Below are positions 7,873-19,213 of a stretch of 64,000 nucleotides of DNA, piece after piece; position 1 is the first letter of the stretch, and each line of letters starts with the position of its first letter. Position numbers and translations under genes: made by a program. A model generated the notes under the pieces. It was given only the letters and a program-made list of their open reading frames with translations, was not told the origin of the DNA and did no database searches. This DNA is from Marinobacter sp. DY40_1A1 (GTDB lineage Bacteria > Pseudomonadota > Gammaproteobacteria > Pseudomonadales > Oleiphilaceae), in contig NZ_VCHA01000001.1 of NCBI RefSeq assembly GCF_016597815.1, positions 434,001-498,000 on the forward strand, in the 5' to 3' direction.

Positions 7873-9216
7873 ATGACAGAAAAAGCCGAAAACACAGTAG
7901 CCGGAAACGGCAAAGTTGGATTCATCAGTCTGGGTTGCCCCAAGGCCCTGGTGGATTCCGAGCGCATACTCACCCAGCTTCGGCTGGATGGCTACGACGT
8001 GGTGCCCACGTACAATGATGCGGATATTGTTGTGGTTAACACCTGCGGCTTTATTGATGCGGCCAAACAGGAATCCCTGGATGCCATAGGTGAGGCCATC
8101 AAGGAAAACGGCAAAGTGATTGTCACCGGCTGCATGGGCGTGGAAGCTGAAAAAATCCGTGAAACCCATCCGGGGGTGCTGGCGGTTTCTGGCCCTCACG
8201 CCTACGAGGAAGTGGTGGGTGCAGTGCATCAGTATGTACCGCCGACCCGTGCGCACGATCCGTTTACTGATCTGGTTCCACCCCAGGGCATCAAGCTGAC
8301 GCCACGGCACTATGCATATCTCAAGATTTCTGAAGGCTGCAACCATCGTTGCACCTTCTGCATTATTCCATCCATGCGGGGCGACCTGGTGAGCCGGCCT
8401 ATCGGCGATGTGATGGATGAAGCTCAACGGCTGGTTGATGCTGGGGTTAAAGAATTGCTGGTGATATCCCAGGATACTTCGGCCTATGGTGTAGACACCA
8501 AGTACCGTACCGGCTTCTGGCAGGGGCGTCCGCTGAAAACGAAAATGCAGTCATTGTGCGAAGCGTTGGGGGAGATGGGTGTTTGGGTGCGCCTGCATTA
8601 TGTTTACCCATATCCGCACGTAGATGACATCATCCCACTGATGGCTGAAGGCAAGATTCTGCCGTATCTGGATATTCCCTTCCAGCACGCCAGCCCGAAA
8701 GTGCTGAAGGCCATGAAGCGCCCGGCCCACGACAGCAAAACCCTGGATCGTATCCGCAAATGGCGGGAAATCTGCCCGGAACTCACCATCCGCTCCACCT
8801 TTATTGTGGGCTTCCCGGGTGAGACGGAAGAAGACTTCCAGTACCTGCTGGATTGGCTGGATGAGGCGCAGTTGGATCGAGTGGGTGCCTTTACTTACAG
8901 TGCGGTAGAGGGTGCCAAGGCCAACGAGATTGAGGGTGCGGTGCCTGAGGAAGTGAAAGAAGAGCGTTTGGCCCGTTTTATGACAAAGCAGGCAGAAATA
9001 TCAGCCGCACGTTTGCAGGCGAAGATTGGCACCACCATTGATGTGTTGATTGATGAGGTAGATGAGGAGGGGGCTATTGGCCGCTCCAAGGCTGATGCCC
9101 CAGAGATTGATGGCATGGTGTATCTGAACGACGCAACCGACCTGAAACCCGGTCAGATAGTGAAAGCACTTGTTGAACATGCCGATGAGCATGATCTATG
9201 GGCAGTTCTGGTGTGA
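7873..9216 (+). CDS. rimO: ribosomal protein S12 methylthiotransferase
   Basis: RimO is a radical-SAM methylthiotransferase that modifies the conserved aspartate of ribosomal protein S12. From MTEKAENTV the protein has 447 residues, near the family norm. It has the MTTase domain with [27 protein letters not shown] and TGCMG cysteine blocks, the radical SAM motif [17 protein letters not shown], and a C-terminal TRAM domain. LGCPKALVD and the PSMRG context separate it from the paralog MiaB in this window. An in-frame GTG eight codons upstream (7849) is an alternative start; neither has a strong ribosome binding site. Confidence 0.96.
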   Translation: MTEKAENTVAGNGKVGFISLGCPKALVDSERILTQLRLDGYDVVPTYNDADIVVVNTCGFIDAAKQESLDAIGEAIKENGKVIVTGCMGVEAEKIRETHPGVLAVSGPHAYEEVVGAVHQYVPPTRAHDPFTDLVPPQGIKLTPRHYAYLKISEGCNHRCTFCIIPSMRGDLVSRPIGDVMDEAQRLVDAGVKELLVISQDTSAYGVDTKYRTGFWQGRPLKTKMQSLCEALGEMGVWVRLHYVYPYPHVDDIIPLMAEGKILPYLDIPFQHASPKVLKAMKRPAHDSKTLDRIRKWREICPELTIRSTFIVGFPGETEEDFQYLLDWLDEAQLDRVGAFTYSAVEGAKANEIEGAVPEEVKEERLARFMTKQAEISAARLQAKIGTTIDVLIDEVDEEGAIGRSKADAPEIDGMVYLNDATDLKPGQIVKALVEHADEHDLWAVLV

Positions 9217-9230
9217 ACTAAGCGAAATCA

Positions 9231-9260
9231 AAAAGGCCCCGACATGTTCGGGGCCTTTTT
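9231..9260. terminator. bidirectional terminator between rimO and can
   Basis: AAAAGGCCCCGA-CATGT-TCGGGGCCTTTTT has an 8-bp GC-rich stem flanked by an A run on one side and a T run on the other, so it works in both directions. It serves the convergent rimO and carbonic anhydrase genes. Confidence 0.92.
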
Positions 9261-9275
9261 GATGGTGGTTGGCGA

Positions 9276-9938
9276 TTAATCGCTGATCTTGGCGATATAA
9301 TCCGCATAATACTGATCGAAGCTCTTGAATTCCAAGCTGTCTCGACCGCAGCAGCGAATGCTCCCTGATTTTATGTCATATACCCAGCCGTGCACTTCGA
9401 TTTTACCCGTGGCCAGCTTTGCCGCCACTACCGGGTGTGTGCGCAGGTGCTGTACCTGTTGCTGAACGTTTTCCTCAATGGCTTCGTTAAGGTACTTGCT
9501 GTCCAGACACTCCTCGGTGCCAATGTTGTGCCGCTCACGGACGATCTCCATGGCTGAGCGGCAATGCCCCAGCCACTCCTTGACGTGGGGCAAGCCTTTC
9601 AGGGCCGGTATGTCCAAGGCGCCTTTAATGGCGCCGCAGTCTGTGTGGCCACATACAATAATGTGGCGAACACCCAGAACCGCAACAGCGTATTCGATGG
9701 ACGCCGTCATACTTCCGGTTTCATTGCTGTGCGGAGGGATAACGTTGCCGGCGTTTCGACAAATAAACAGGTCGCCCGGGTGGGAGCCTGTAAGCATATT
9801 CGGGTCTATGCGTGAGTCCGAACAGGTTACAAACAGCACGTCGGGGTTCTGGTGGTTGGCCAGAGCGCCAAACAGGTCTTTGTGCTCCGGATAAACGTTT
9901 TTGTGAAAGTTCAGTACGCCGCGAACAATGTGATCCAT
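9276..9938 (-). CDS. can: beta-class carbonic anhydrase
   Basis: This enzyme reversibly hydrates CO2 to bicarbonate in the cytoplasm. Beta-class zinc ligands are visible: C39 in CSDSRI, H98 and C101 in GHTDCGA, with the catalytic D41/R43 dyad. The length of 220 residues is typical of the Can/CynT group. The start has a strong AAGGAGG ribosome binding site. It lies immediately downstream of pycB on the same strand (18-base gap). Bicarbonate is a substrate of pyruvate carboxylase, so co-transcription with pycAB would supply that enzyme (inference). Confidence 0.95.
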   Translation of the reverse strand: MDHIVRGVLNFHKNVYPEHKDLFGALANHQNPDVLFVTCSDSRIDPNMLTGSHPGDLFICRNAGNVIPPHSNETGSMTASIEYAVAVLGVRHIIVCGHTDCGAIKGALDIPALKGLPHVKEWLGHCRSAMEIVRERHNIGTEECLDSKYLNEAIEENVQQQVQHLRTHPVVAAKLATGKIEVHGWVYDIKSGSIRCCGRDSLEFKSFDQYYADYIAKISD

Positions 9939-9956
9939 GTTGCCTCCTTATGCCGA

Positions 9957-11765
9957 TCAGGCAATTTCGATGAGTACTTCACCCGGAGTGACCCGGTCGC
10001 CCTTGCTAACGTGAACCGCCTGCACGGTGCCATCTACACTCGAATGAATTTCAGTTTCCATTTTCATGGCTTCGGTAATCAGAACTGCCTGGCCAGCGGT
10101 CACAGATTCCCCTTCCTTCACCAGCACGTCCACAACATTTCCAGGCATGGCTGTACTGACGTGGCCGGGATCGGTAGCTCGTTTGCGGCCTTTGCCACCA
10201 GCCTCTGCCACGTATTCATTCAAGGGTTCGAACACCACTTCCTCTGGCATGCCATCCAGCGACAAGTATAGCTTGCGCTTGCCGGGCCCCGTTGTGCCAA
10301 CGCCGGTGACTGCAACCTCGTAGGTTTCGCCATGTACGTCGATGCGGAACTCAGTGGCAACACCTGTGCCCAAACGGCTTTGTCCGGTTTGTTCAACAGG
10401 CAGCAACTCCTCCGGCTTGAGAGTGCCGTCCTTGCGCTGCTGCAAAAACTCCCGGCCCAGGTCCGGGAACATGGCGTATGTGAGCACATCTTCTTCGCAG
10501 CTGGCCAGACTACCAATGTCCTCTCGTAATTTATCCAGCTCAGGATCGATCAGGTCAGCAGGCCGGCCATCATTGACTGCTTCATTGCCAATGGCCTTGT
10601 TGCGAACCTCCGCACTTACCTCTGCGGGCGGTTGGCCGTAGCCACCTTGCAGGTAACGTTTTACTTCGTTGGTGATGGTTTTGTAGCGTTGCCCGGCCAG
10701 AACGTTATAAACCGCCTGGGTGCCAACAATCTGGGACGTGGGTGTCACCAACGGCGGATAGCCGAGATCCTTGCGCATCCTGGGTATTTCATCGAATACC
10801 TCGTTGATCTTATCGAGAGCATTCTGTTCCTTCAGTTGATTGGCCAGGTTAGACATCATGCCGCCCGGAACCTGGTTGATCTGCACCGAGACATCTTCCC
10901 GGGTGAACTCGCTTTCGAACTGGTGATATTTCTTTCGGATTTCGTGAAAGTAATCGGCAATCTCGCTGAGCTTCTCCAGATCCAGGCCGGTGTCGTACTC
11001 TGTGCCTTTCAGGGCTGCGACCTGGGACTCTGTCGCCGGGTGGCTGGTGCCGCTGGCGAACGCCGAAATGGCGGTATCAATCCGGTCGGCGCCGGCTTCG
11101 ATCGCTTTGAGCTGACACATTGGGGCAAGCCCCGCAGTAGAGTGGCTGTGAACCACTAATGGCAGGTCAACGGCAGATTTGATTGCCTTAACCAGTTCAA
11201 ACGTCGCGTAGGGGGTCAGCAATCCCGCCATGTCCTTGATGGCAATTGAGTCAGCACCCATGGCTTTGAGTTCTTCCGCCTGTTTCACGAACAGCGCAGG
11301 CGTGTGTACCGGGCTGGTGGTGTAACAAATGGTTCCCTGGGCGTGCTTGCCAGCTTTCTTCACGGCTTTCATGGCGGTTTCAAGGTTGCGAAGATCATTC
11401 AGCGCATCAAACACCCGGAACACATCAATGCCATTGTCTGCTGCTTTCTGTACAAAGGCCTCAACCACATCGTCGGCATAATGCCGGTATCCCAAAAGAT
11501 TCTGGCCTCGTAAGAGCATTTGCAGGCGGGTATTTGGTAAAGCCTTGCGCAGCTGGCGCAGGCGCTCCCATGGGTCTTCTTTCAGGAACCGCACGCAGGC
11601 ATCAAAGGTGGCGCCGCCCCAGACTTCCAAAGACCAGTAGCCTACTTGATCCAGCTTGTCGCAGATTGGCAGCATGTCTGCAGTGCGCATGCGGGTGGCG
11701 ATAAGGGATTGGTGCGCATCACGAAGGATTACGTCGGTAACTTCAATCTTTTTTGCGTTGCTCAT
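9957..11765 (-). CDS. pycB: pyruvate carboxylase subunit B (OadA-like carboxyltransferase with biotinyl domain)
   Basis: The 602-residue protein has an HMGL-like carboxyltransferase TIM barrel (ILRDAHQSLIATRMRT near the start), a conserved PYC/OadA domain, and a C-terminal biotinyl domain with the biotin-attachment motif EAMKMETEI. With the biotin carboxylase encoded just upstream it should form a two-subunit pyruvate carboxylase making oxaloacetate. Oxaloacetate decarboxylase is an alternative family label, but no membrane beta or gamma subunit genes are nearby and the partner is a biotin carboxylase. The start has AGGAGA seven bases upstream. Confidence 0.9.
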   Translation of the reverse strand: MSNAKKIEVTDVILRDAHQSLIATRMRTADMLPICDKLDQVGYWSLEVWGGATFDACVRFLKEDPWERLRQLRKALPNTRLQMLLRGQNLLGYRHYADDVVEAFVQKAADNGIDVFRVFDALNDLRNLETAMKAVKKAGKHAQGTICYTTSPVHTPALFVKQAEELKAMGADSIAIKDMAGLLTPYATFELVKAIKSAVDLPLVVHSHSTAGLAPMCQLKAIEAGADRIDTAISAFASGTSHPATESQVAALKGTEYDTGLDLEKLSEIADYFHEIRKKYHQFESEFTREDVSVQINQVPGGMMSNLANQLKEQNALDKINEVFDEIPRMRKDLGYPPLVTPTSQIVGTQAVYNVLAGQRYKTITNEVKRYLQGGYGQPPAEVSAEVRNKAIGNEAVNDGRPADLIDPELDKLREDIGSLASCEEDVLTYAMFPDLGREFLQQRKDGTLKPEELLPVEQTGQSRLGTGVATEFRIDVHGETYEVAVTGVGTTGPGKRKLYLSLDGMPEEVVFEPLNEYVAEAGGKGRKRATDPGHVSTAMPGNVVDVLVKEGESVTAGQAVLITEAMKMETEIHSSVDGTVQAVHVSKGDRVTPGEVLIEIA

Positions 11766-11782
11766 GTTCAGTCTCCTGTGGA

Positions 11783-13198
11783 TTACCAGCCAGCATGGGC
11801 TGCGATGGTGGCGGCAATCGCCAGTGCCACGGCACTGGGGTGGCGTTTCTTGGAGTAGTTCAACAGTTCCGGATGGCTGGGTACGAAACTGGTGTCGAAC
11901 TTGCCCGCGCGGAAATCCGGATGATCCAGAATCTGCTGGTAATAATTGGCGGTGGTTTTGATGCCATGCAGGCGCATGTCGTCGAGTGCACGTTTGCCCC
12001 GTGCGATTACCTCGTCCCAAGTCAGTGCCCACACAACCAGTTTCAGGCACATGGAGTCGTAGTAGGGCGGGATTTCGTAGCCGGTGTAGATGGCGGTATC
12101 CACCCGCACACCCGGGCCGCCAGGGGCGTAGTAATGGGTGATGCGGCCAAAGCTGGGCAAGAAGTCGTTCTTCGGGTCTTCAGCATTAATGCGAAACTGC
12201 AGCGCATAACCCCGAAACTGAATGTCCTCCTGCCGATAGCTTAAAGGCAAGCCCGAAGCGATCCGCAGTTGCTCCCGCACAATGTCCACACCGGTAATGG
12301 CTTCAGTAATGGTGTGTTCCACCTGCACGCGGGTATTCATTTCCATGAAGTAGACTTCGTTGCCCGTAAGCAGGAACTCCACCGTGCCGGCGTTCTCATA
12401 GTTCACGGCTTTCGCCGCGCGCACCGCCAGATCGCCTATGTACTGGCGCTGTTCCGGAGTCAGCTGTGGGCTGGGGGCGATCTCGATCAGTTTCTGATTG
12501 CGACGTTGTATCGAGCAGTCCCGCTCAAACAGATGGATGGCATCGCCCTGGCTGTCTGCCAGTATCTGCACCTCAATGTGGCGGGGATTCACGATGCACT
12601 TTTCCATAAACACTTCGGCCGAGCCGAAGGCCTTGGTCGCCTCGGAAATGACTCGCGGGTACTGGGTTTTCAGCTCTTGCGGTGAATCGCACCGGCGAAT
12701 GCCACGGCCACCGCCACCCGATGTGGCTTTCAGCATCACCGGATAACCGATGTTGCTGGCCAATTCCAGAGCTTCCTCAAGGCTGTCCAGATTGCCTTCC
12801 GAGCCCGGAGTAATTGGTATCCCTGCGGCCCGCATGCTGTCGCGGGCCTGGGTTTTGTCGCCCATGCCGTGGATAACGCTGGATTTCGGACCAATAAAGG
12901 CCACGCCTTTCTGCTCGCACAGACGTGCAAAGTTGGCATTTTCTGACAAAAAGCCGTAGCCCGGATGAATGGCGTCACAGCCGGTTTCTATCGCCAGGTT
13001 CACGATGCGAGCCGGGTCGAGATAGCCTGCCAGCGGATCGTCACCAAGAGAATAGGATTCATCGGCTCGCTTAACATGTAAGCCGTAACGATCCGGTTCG
13101 GTATAGATAGCCACCGACCGTATCCCCATCTCTGCACAGGCCCGCACGATGCGGACAGCAATCTCGCCACGATTGGCGATTAACACTTTCTTCAGCAT
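11783..13198 (-). CDS. pycA: pyruvate carboxylase subunit A (biotin carboxylase)
   Basis: This 471-residue ATP-grasp biotin carboxylase carboxylates the biotin carried by PycB. It shows the N-terminal KVLIANRGEIAVRI motif, the glycine-rich ATP loop SGGGGRGIRRC, and the EMNTRVQVEHTITE active-site motif. The start has GAGGAA six bases upstream; an upstream extension lacks homology. It is 17 bases ahead of pycB and divergent from a LysR gene. The AccC of acetyl-CoA carboxylase is the main alternative, but AccC is normally next to accB, which is absent here. Confidence 0.9.
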   Translation of the reverse strand: MLKKVLIANRGEIAVRIVRACAEMGIRSVAIYTEPDRYGLHVKRADESYSLGDDPLAGYLDPARIVNLAIETGCDAIHPGYGFLSENANFARLCEQKGVAFIGPKSSVIHGMGDKTQARDSMRAAGIPITPGSEGNLDSLEEALELASNIGYPVMLKATSGGGGRGIRRCDSPQELKTQYPRVISEATKAFGSAEVFMEKCIVNPRHIEVQILADSQGDAIHLFERDCSIQRRNQKLIEIAPSPQLTPEQRQYIGDLAVRAAKAVNYENAGTVEFLLTGNEVYFMEMNTRVQVEHTITEAITGVDIVREQLRIASGLPLSYRQEDIQFRGYALQFRINAEDPKNDFLPSFGRITHYYAPGGPGVRVDTAIYTGYEIPPYYDSMCLKLVVWALTWDEVIARGKRALDDMRLHGIKTTANYYQQILDHPDFRAGKFDTSFVPSHPELLNYSKKRHPSAVALAIAATIAAHAGW

Positions 13199-13254
13199 GG
13201 GAAGTTCCTCATTGCTTCGTCCCGAATGAAGGTTGGGGAAGAATAACGAGGATG

Positions 13255-13264
13255 ACTGATCAGT
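13255..13264. promoter_or_regulatory. ACTGATCAGT palindrome in the pycA / lysR divergent promoter
   Basis: A perfect 10-bp palindrome lies midway between divergent pycA and the LysR gene and is followed by AAAA. Related sites occur upstream of mlaF (35948-36000), rimO (7648) and the DUF1302 gene (46853). It may be an operator or a chance GATC-centred palindrome. Confidence 0.3.
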
Positions 13265-13331
13265 AAAAATTGATATTATTTCGCTTAAGTATAATAGATA
13301 ACTTATGGGTAGAGTCGATGAAGGAGGGTTT

Positions 13332-14282
13332 ATGCCGCTCAGTATCCAGAAACTGGCGAACCGGCTGACGTTTAGGCAGTTGCAGGTGTTCAAGGCCGTC
13401 TACGATTTGAAAAGCTACAGCAAGGCAGGAGACCTGCTGGGTTTAACCCAGCCAGCCGTCAGCAGTCAGGTGCGACACCTGGAGCAGGCACTAAACATGC
13501 CCATGTTCGAATACATAGGCCGCAAACTCTATTGCACAGCTGCTGGAGAAGAAATGGCCGCCTGCGTGCGTTCAGTATTCGGCGAGCTTGCCGACATGCA
13601 GAACCGCCTGGCGGCTCTGGAAGGGCGTGTAGCAGGGGATTTGCGATTAGTTGCGGTGAGCACCGCACAGTACGTGGTGCCCTATCTGTTAGGTTCGTTC
13701 TTGCAGTTGAACCCTCAGGTGAACATATCCGTTGCCGTAGTCAACCGCGCAACAGCTTTAGAGCGGTTAAACCAAAATAACGACGATCTGGTAATCATGG
13801 GCATGGTGCCGCAGGATCGCCCACTAACTTCACTGCCATTCCTGGACAACGAACTCATCCCCATAGTCCCGGCCGGCCACCCGTTGCTCGACCAAAAATC
13901 AGTCAGCGCAGAGACATTCCTGAACAGCAACCTCCTCACCAGAGAACCCGGCTCGGGCAGCCGACTGGCACTGGAAGTCTATTGCCAACAACACCACCTG
14001 AAAATAGCGCCCGCGATGGAGCTAGGCTCCAACGATGCGGTTAAACACGCTGTGCTGGCAGGCTTGGGTGTCGCGGTTGTACCCAAACTGAGTGTGTTAT
14101 CAGAACTCGCCTTGGGCACTTTGACAGCGCTTGATATTACCGATTTCCCGCTGCGCAGAAGCTGGTGTCTTGTCTATCCGCAAGCACGTTACCCAACACC
14201 CGTTATGAAGGCCTTTATAGACTACGTTCAGCAGAATATCGCGCAATTCGAGCGATTGTTTCGGAGGCTGGCTGCAAATTGA
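13332..14282 (+). CDS. LysR-family transcriptional regulator, probable pyc regulator
   Basis: The 316-residue protein has an N-terminal winged helix-turn-helix (LTFRQLQVFKAVYDLKSYSKAGDLLGLTQPAVSSQVRHLE) and a LysR substrate-binding domain. The start MPLSIQKL follows AAGGAGGG at proper spacing. Divergence from pycA matches the Pseudomonas arrangement in which a LysR regulator controls pyruvate carboxylase (PycR); the ligand is unknown. RuBisCO-operon-type regulators (CbbR) look similar, but no cbb genes are present. From about 13,800 the coding strand becomes markedly A/C-rich up to hairpin HA-4. Confidence 0.88.
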   Translation: MPLSIQKLANRLTFRQLQVFKAVYDLKSYSKAGDLLGLTQPAVSSQVRHLEQALNMPMFEYIGRKLYCTAAGEEMAACVRSVFGELADMQNRLAALEGRVAGDLRLVAVSTAQYVVPYLLGSFLQLNPQVNISVAVVNRATALERLNQNNDDLVIMGMVPQDRPLTSLPFLDNELIPIVPAGHPLLDQKSVSAETFLNSNLLTREPGSGSRLALEVYCQQHHLKIAPAMELGSNDAVKHAVLAGLGVAVVPKLSVLSELALGTLTALDITDFPLRRSWCLVYPQARYPTPVMKAFIDYVQQNIAQFERLFRRLAAN

Positions 14283-14342
14283 GCTTGGTGTAGATCAAGA
14301 AGTCGAAGTGGTGGTTCTTAAGAGATATCCCGGATTCAGGTC

Positions 14343-14452
14343 GGGTGGGTTCAATACCCCTTCCCAAAAATCTCGGAGGCCAAGGACGGCCGGAGAGAAG
14401 CGCACATGGATGTGCTCGTAGCGGTTTTTGGGAAGGGGTATTGAACCCACCC
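14343..14452 (+). repeat. hairpin element HA-4 (type A)
   Basis: Arms 14343-14370 and 14425-14452 are perfect inverted repeats of 28 bp. The inner arm ACCCCTTCCCAAAAA is nearly the same as in HA-1, while the outer arm GGGTGGGTTCAAT is private. Core 14371-14424 has TCTC..GGCC-AAGGAC-GGCC..GAGA, then GCACATGGATGTGC. The outer TCTC/GAGA pair replaces TGTC/GACA of other copies, a compensatory change. It lies between the convergent stops of the LysR gene and gatB. Confidence 0.92.
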
Positions 14453-14518
14453 CTCCCCATAACCAGGAAGCTAGGGCCAGAGCCAGATACCCCGGCCCAA
14501 GCCTCAAGCCCAACTCAA

Positions 14519-15970
14519 TCAACCGCCAAGCTTCCGAACAAGAATCTCATTAAACAGCTTAGGATTACCCTGACCTTTGGAAGCCTTCATCAAAGGCCCC
14601 ATAAAGCCACCCAGCATCTTCTTCTGCTTCTTCGGATCGCCTTCCTCCTGATACTGAGCAACCTGATCCGGCATCCCCGCCAGAACCTCATCCACCATCG
14701 CCTCCAGCGCGCCAGTATCCGAAACCTGCTTCAGCCCCTGAGCCTCAATAACCGCATCGGCATTGTCTCCACTGCCACTCCACAGAGCCTCAAACACCTT
14801 CTTGGCACCAGACGACGACACAGTATTATCAGCAATCCGCGCCACCAATTGGCCCAACTGCGCACCAGTAATAGGTGCCTGAACAACCGTCTTGTCTTCC
14901 GCATTCAAACGCGCAGAAAACTCACCCAGTACCCAGTTCGCGGCCAGCTTTGCATCTTTGCCATGGCTGGCGGTTTCTTCAAAAAATGCCGCCATGCGCG
15001 CATCGTCGCTAAGCAAGCGAGCATCGTAATCGTTGAGGCCGTATTGCTCCTTGAAGCGCGCTTTGCGCTCGTCTGGCAGCTCGGGCAACAACTTACGGGC
15101 GCCCTCAATGAAATCATCGTCGATAACCACAGGCAGCAGGTCTGGGCAAGGGAAGTAGCGGTAGTCATTGGCCTCTTCCTTGCTGCGCATGGAGCGGGAT
15201 TCGCCACGTTCGCCGTTGTACAGTCGGGTTTCCTGGATGATACGGCCGCCGTCTTCCAGAATATCCATCTGCCGCTCCACTTCATGGGCAATGGCCTGCT
15301 CCATAAAACGGAAAGAGTTCAGGTTCTTGGTTTCCGTGCGGGTGCCCAGTTCATTCGAGCCTTTTGGCTTGAGTGAAATGTTCACATCAAAGCGCAGAGA
15401 ACCCTGGCTCATGTCACCGTCACAAATGCCCAGAGAAGACACCAGGCCGTGCAGCTTCTTGGCGAAGGCCACAGCTTCTTCCGCACTGTTCATATCCGGC
15501 TCGGTCACCACCTCAATTAAAGGCGTGCCGGCACGGTTCAGGTCGATGCCCGTCATGCCATGAAAGTCTTCGTGCAGAGATTTGCCAGCATCTTCTTCCA
15601 GATGCGCATGGTGAATCCGTACACGCTTGGTGCTGCCATCTGCCAGATCAATATCCACATAGCCGGGGCCGACAATAGGGTGGTCCAGCTGTGTAGTCTG
15701 ATACCCCTTGGGCAGATCCGGGTAAAAATAGTTTTTACGATCGAACACAGAGCGTCGGCCGATTTCTGCGTTTACCGCCAAACCGAACATCACGGCATAA
15801 CGGAACGCCTGCTCATTTGGTACGGGCAGGGTGCCCGGCATAGCCAGATCAACGGCGCTGGCCTGAGTGTTGGGCTCGGCACCGAACGCAGTGCTGGAGC
15901 CGGAAAAAATCTTGGTTTTGGTGGCAAGCTGAACATGAATTTCCAGCCCGATCACAATATCCCACTGCAT
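14519..15970 (-). CDS. gatB: aspartyl/glutamyl-tRNA(Asn/Gln) amidotransferase subunit B
   Basis: GatB phosphorylates and transamidates misacylated Glu-tRNA(Gln) and/or Asp-tRNA(Asn) in the GatCAB complex. The 483-residue length is typical. It has the N-terminal [13 protein letters not shown] signature, the [16 protein letters not shown] block and a C-terminal YqeY-like helical domain. The start has AGGAG upstream. It is the third gene of gatC-gatA-gatB. The last ~400 bases (14,519-14,900) are C-rich on the plus strand, adjoining HA-4. Confidence 0.97.
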   Translation of the reverse strand: MQWDIVIGLEIHVQLATKTKIFSGSSTAFGAEPNTQASAVDLAMPGTLPVPNEQAFRYAVMFGLAVNAEIGRRSVFDRKNYFYPDLPKGYQTTQLDHPIVGPGYVDIDLADGSTKRVRIHHAHLEEDAGKSLHEDFHGMTGIDLNRAGTPLIEVVTEPDMNSAEEAVAFAKKLHGLVSSLGICDGDMSQGSLRFDVNISLKPKGSNELGTRTETKNLNSFRFMEQAIAHEVERQMDILEDGGRIIQETRLYNGERGESRSMRSKEEANDYRYFPCPDLLPVVIDDDFIEGARKLLPELPDERKARFKEQYGLNDYDARLLSDDARMAAFFEETASHGKDAKLAANWVLGEFSARLNAEDKTVVQAPITGAQLGQLVARIADNTVSSSGAKKVFEALWSGSGDNADAVIEAQGLKQVSDTGALEAMVDEVLAGMPDQVAQYQEEGDPKKQKKMLGGFMGPLMKASKGQGNPKLFNEILVRKLGG

Positions 15971-15991
15971 AGTCGTTCTCCTGATTCGGGC

Positions 15992-17449
15992 TTACTGGGG
16001 AAGCTTCTGGTGCCAATCGGTAACTTGCTGGAACTGATGGGCCGCATTCAGCAGGCGAGCCTCTTCAAAGTAGTTCCCGATAATCTGCAAGCCAACAGGC
16101 AGGCCATCAACGAAACCCGCAGGTACCGACATGGCTGGAACACCCGCAAGGTTTACGGCAATGGTGAAGATATCTTCCAGGTACATGGTTACCGGATCGT
16201 TTGTGTTCGCGCCTTGCACAAAAGCAGGAGAGGGCGATACCGGGCTCATCAGCACATCCACTTCTTTGAAGGCATTGATGAAATCCTGCTGAATCAGGCG
16301 GCGAACCTTCTGGGCTTTGAGATAGTAGGCATCAAAATAGCCGGCTGAAAGTGCGTAAGTGCCAACCAGAATCCGACGCTTCACCTCGTCCCCGAAACCT
16401 TCAGCCCGGGTGCGGGTATAGAGATCGTTCAGATCCTGCGGGTTCTCGCAGCGATAGCCGTAACGCACCCCATCAAAGCGGGACAGGTTGGCTGAGGCCT
16501 CTGCTGGTGCAATAACGTAGTAGGCAGCAATTGCCAGCTTGGCGTGGGGCAGCGACACCTCTTTTACGGTGGCCCCCAGCTTTTCGTATTCCTTCACCGC
16601 ATTGCGAACCTGCTGCTCCATCGCGGGGCTCAACTGGTCGGAGAAGTACTCTTTGGGAAGACCGACGCGAAGGCCTTTCAGCGGCTCGTTCAGAGTGGCT
16701 GTGTAATCCGGCACAGCACGATCAACCGATGTTGAATCCTTCGGGTCAAAACCAGCCATCACATTCAGCATCAAGGCGTTGTCTTCTGCCGTGCGAGCCA
16801 TGGTGCCGCCCTGGTCCAGGCTGGAGGCAAAGGCAATCATGCCGTAGCGAGACACGCGTCCGTAGGTGGGCTTCAAGCCTGTAATACCGCATAGGGCTGC
16901 CGGTTGGCGAATAGATCCACCGGTATCTGTAGCCGTTGCTGCCGGCACCAAACGAGCGGCGATAGCTGCTGCGGAACCACCGGAAGAACCACCGGGTACG
17001 CGCTTGTCACCACTGCTCAACCCCCAGGGGTTGGTCACTGAGCCAAAAAAGCTGGATTCGTTGGAGGAGCCCATGGCGAACTCGTCCATATTGGTTTTAC
17101 CCAGGCACACAGCACCGGCCGCGCGGAAGTTTGCGGTTACTGTTGCATCGTAGGGTGGCACAAAGTTGGCCAGCATTTTTGAGCCGGCCGTGGTTGCCAC
17201 ACCATTGGTACAGAAGATGTCTTTGTGGGCAAAGGGCACGCCCGTCCAAACGCTGGCCTTGCCTGCTGCACGCTGCTCATCAGCGGTTTTGGCATCGGCT
17301 AGGGCCTGGTCTTCGGTTACGGTAATAAAACTGTTGTACAGCTTGTCTTCGGCTTTAATACGATCGAGGAACTCACGGGTCAGTTCCACGCTTGAAATCT
17401 TGCCGCTTTCCAACTCACGGGAAAGCTCTGCTACGGATTTATTATGCAT
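15992..17449 (-). CDS. gatA: aspartyl/glutamyl-tRNA(Asn/Gln) amidotransferase subunit A
   Basis: GatA is the amidase that releases ammonia from glutamine for transfer to the misacylated tRNA through GatB. The 485-residue product starts at [13 protein letters not shown], with AGGA about eight bases upstream; a start 16 codons earlier would approach gatC and lacks family support. Amidase-signature residues are visible: K76 in VPFAHKDIF, the cis-serine in [10 protein letters not shown] and the nucleophile in [12 protein letters not shown]. The gene lies 40 bases after gatC and 21 before gatB. Confidence 0.97.
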   Translation of the reverse strand: MHNKSVAELSRELESGKISSVELTREFLDRIKAEDKLYNSFITVTEDQALADAKTADEQRAAGKASVWTGVPFAHKDIFCTNGVATTAGSKMLANFVPPYDATVTANFRAAGAVCLGKTNMDEFAMGSSNESSFFGSVTNPWGLSSGDKRVPGGSSGGSAAAIAARLVPAATATDTGGSIRQPAALCGITGLKPTYGRVSRYGMIAFASSLDQGGTMARTAEDNALMLNVMAGFDPKDSTSVDRAVPDYTATLNEPLKGLRVGLPKEYFSDQLSPAMEQQVRNAVKEYEKLGATVKEVSLPHAKLAIAAYYVIAPAEASANLSRFDGVRYGYRCENPQDLNDLYTRTRAEGFGDEVKRRILVGTYALSAGYFDAYYLKAQKVRRLIQQDFINAFKEVDVLMSPVSPSPAFVQGANTNDPVTMYLEDIFTIAVNLAGVPAMSVPAGFVDGLPVGLQIIGNYFEEARLLNAAHQFQQVTDWHQKLPQ

Positions 17450-17489
17450 GTTCAATCCTGTTCGAGGGCTGATAGAGGGCTTCGTCAGA

Positions 17490-17777
17490 TCACTCAATAA
17501 CGCGAGGAACGAGGTAAAGGCCGTCTTCAGTGGCTGGCGCGATTGCCTGAAAGGCTTCCCTTTGATTGGTCTCGGTTACCTCGTCTGTACGCAAACGCTG
17601 CACAGCATCCAGAGGGTGAGACAAAGGCTCTATATTTGCGGTGTCGGCTGCGCTGAGCTCGTCGACAAGATTCAGGATGTTGCCCAGATCGCTCTCCAGC
17701 GCCGAAATCTGCGCTTCGTCTACGCGGATACGGGCAAGAACGGCGACTTTTTCTATGTCTTCACGGGAAATGGACAC
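17490..17777 (-). CDS. gatC: aspartyl/glutamyl-tRNA(Asn/Gln) amidotransferase subunit C
   Basis: This small 95-residue subunit wraps between GatA and GatB and stabilises the complex. The [15 protein letters not shown] opening and the DILN-like helix are typical. The start codon is GTG at 17777-17775, preceded by a strong GGGAGG site. It heads the gatCAB operon and is divergent from mreB; hairpin HA-5 lies in the spacer. Confidence 0.95.
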   Translation of the reverse strand: MSISREDIEKVAVLARIRVDEAQISALESDLGNILNLVDELSAADTANIEPLSHPLDAVQRLRTDEVTETNQREAFQAIAPATEDGLYLVPRVIE

Positions 17778-19193
<1,416 letters not shown>

Positions 19194-19199
19194 TCCTTT

Positions 19200-19207
19200 G
19201 GGGAGGG
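19200..19207 (+). promoter_or_regulatory. ribosome binding site that sets the mreC start
   Basis: GGGGAGGG is an excellent Shine-Dalgarno match. The only in-frame codon at proper spacing (six bases) is ATT at 19214; no ATG, GTG or TTG occurs in frame there. This supports an AUU start for mreC. Confidence 0.6.
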
Positions 19208-19213
19208 ATCGCC

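Noticed and set aside
11766..12050. N-terminal extension of pycB into pycA
   Set aside because: The extension lies wholly inside pycA in another frame; homology and a strong ribosome binding site place the start at 11765.
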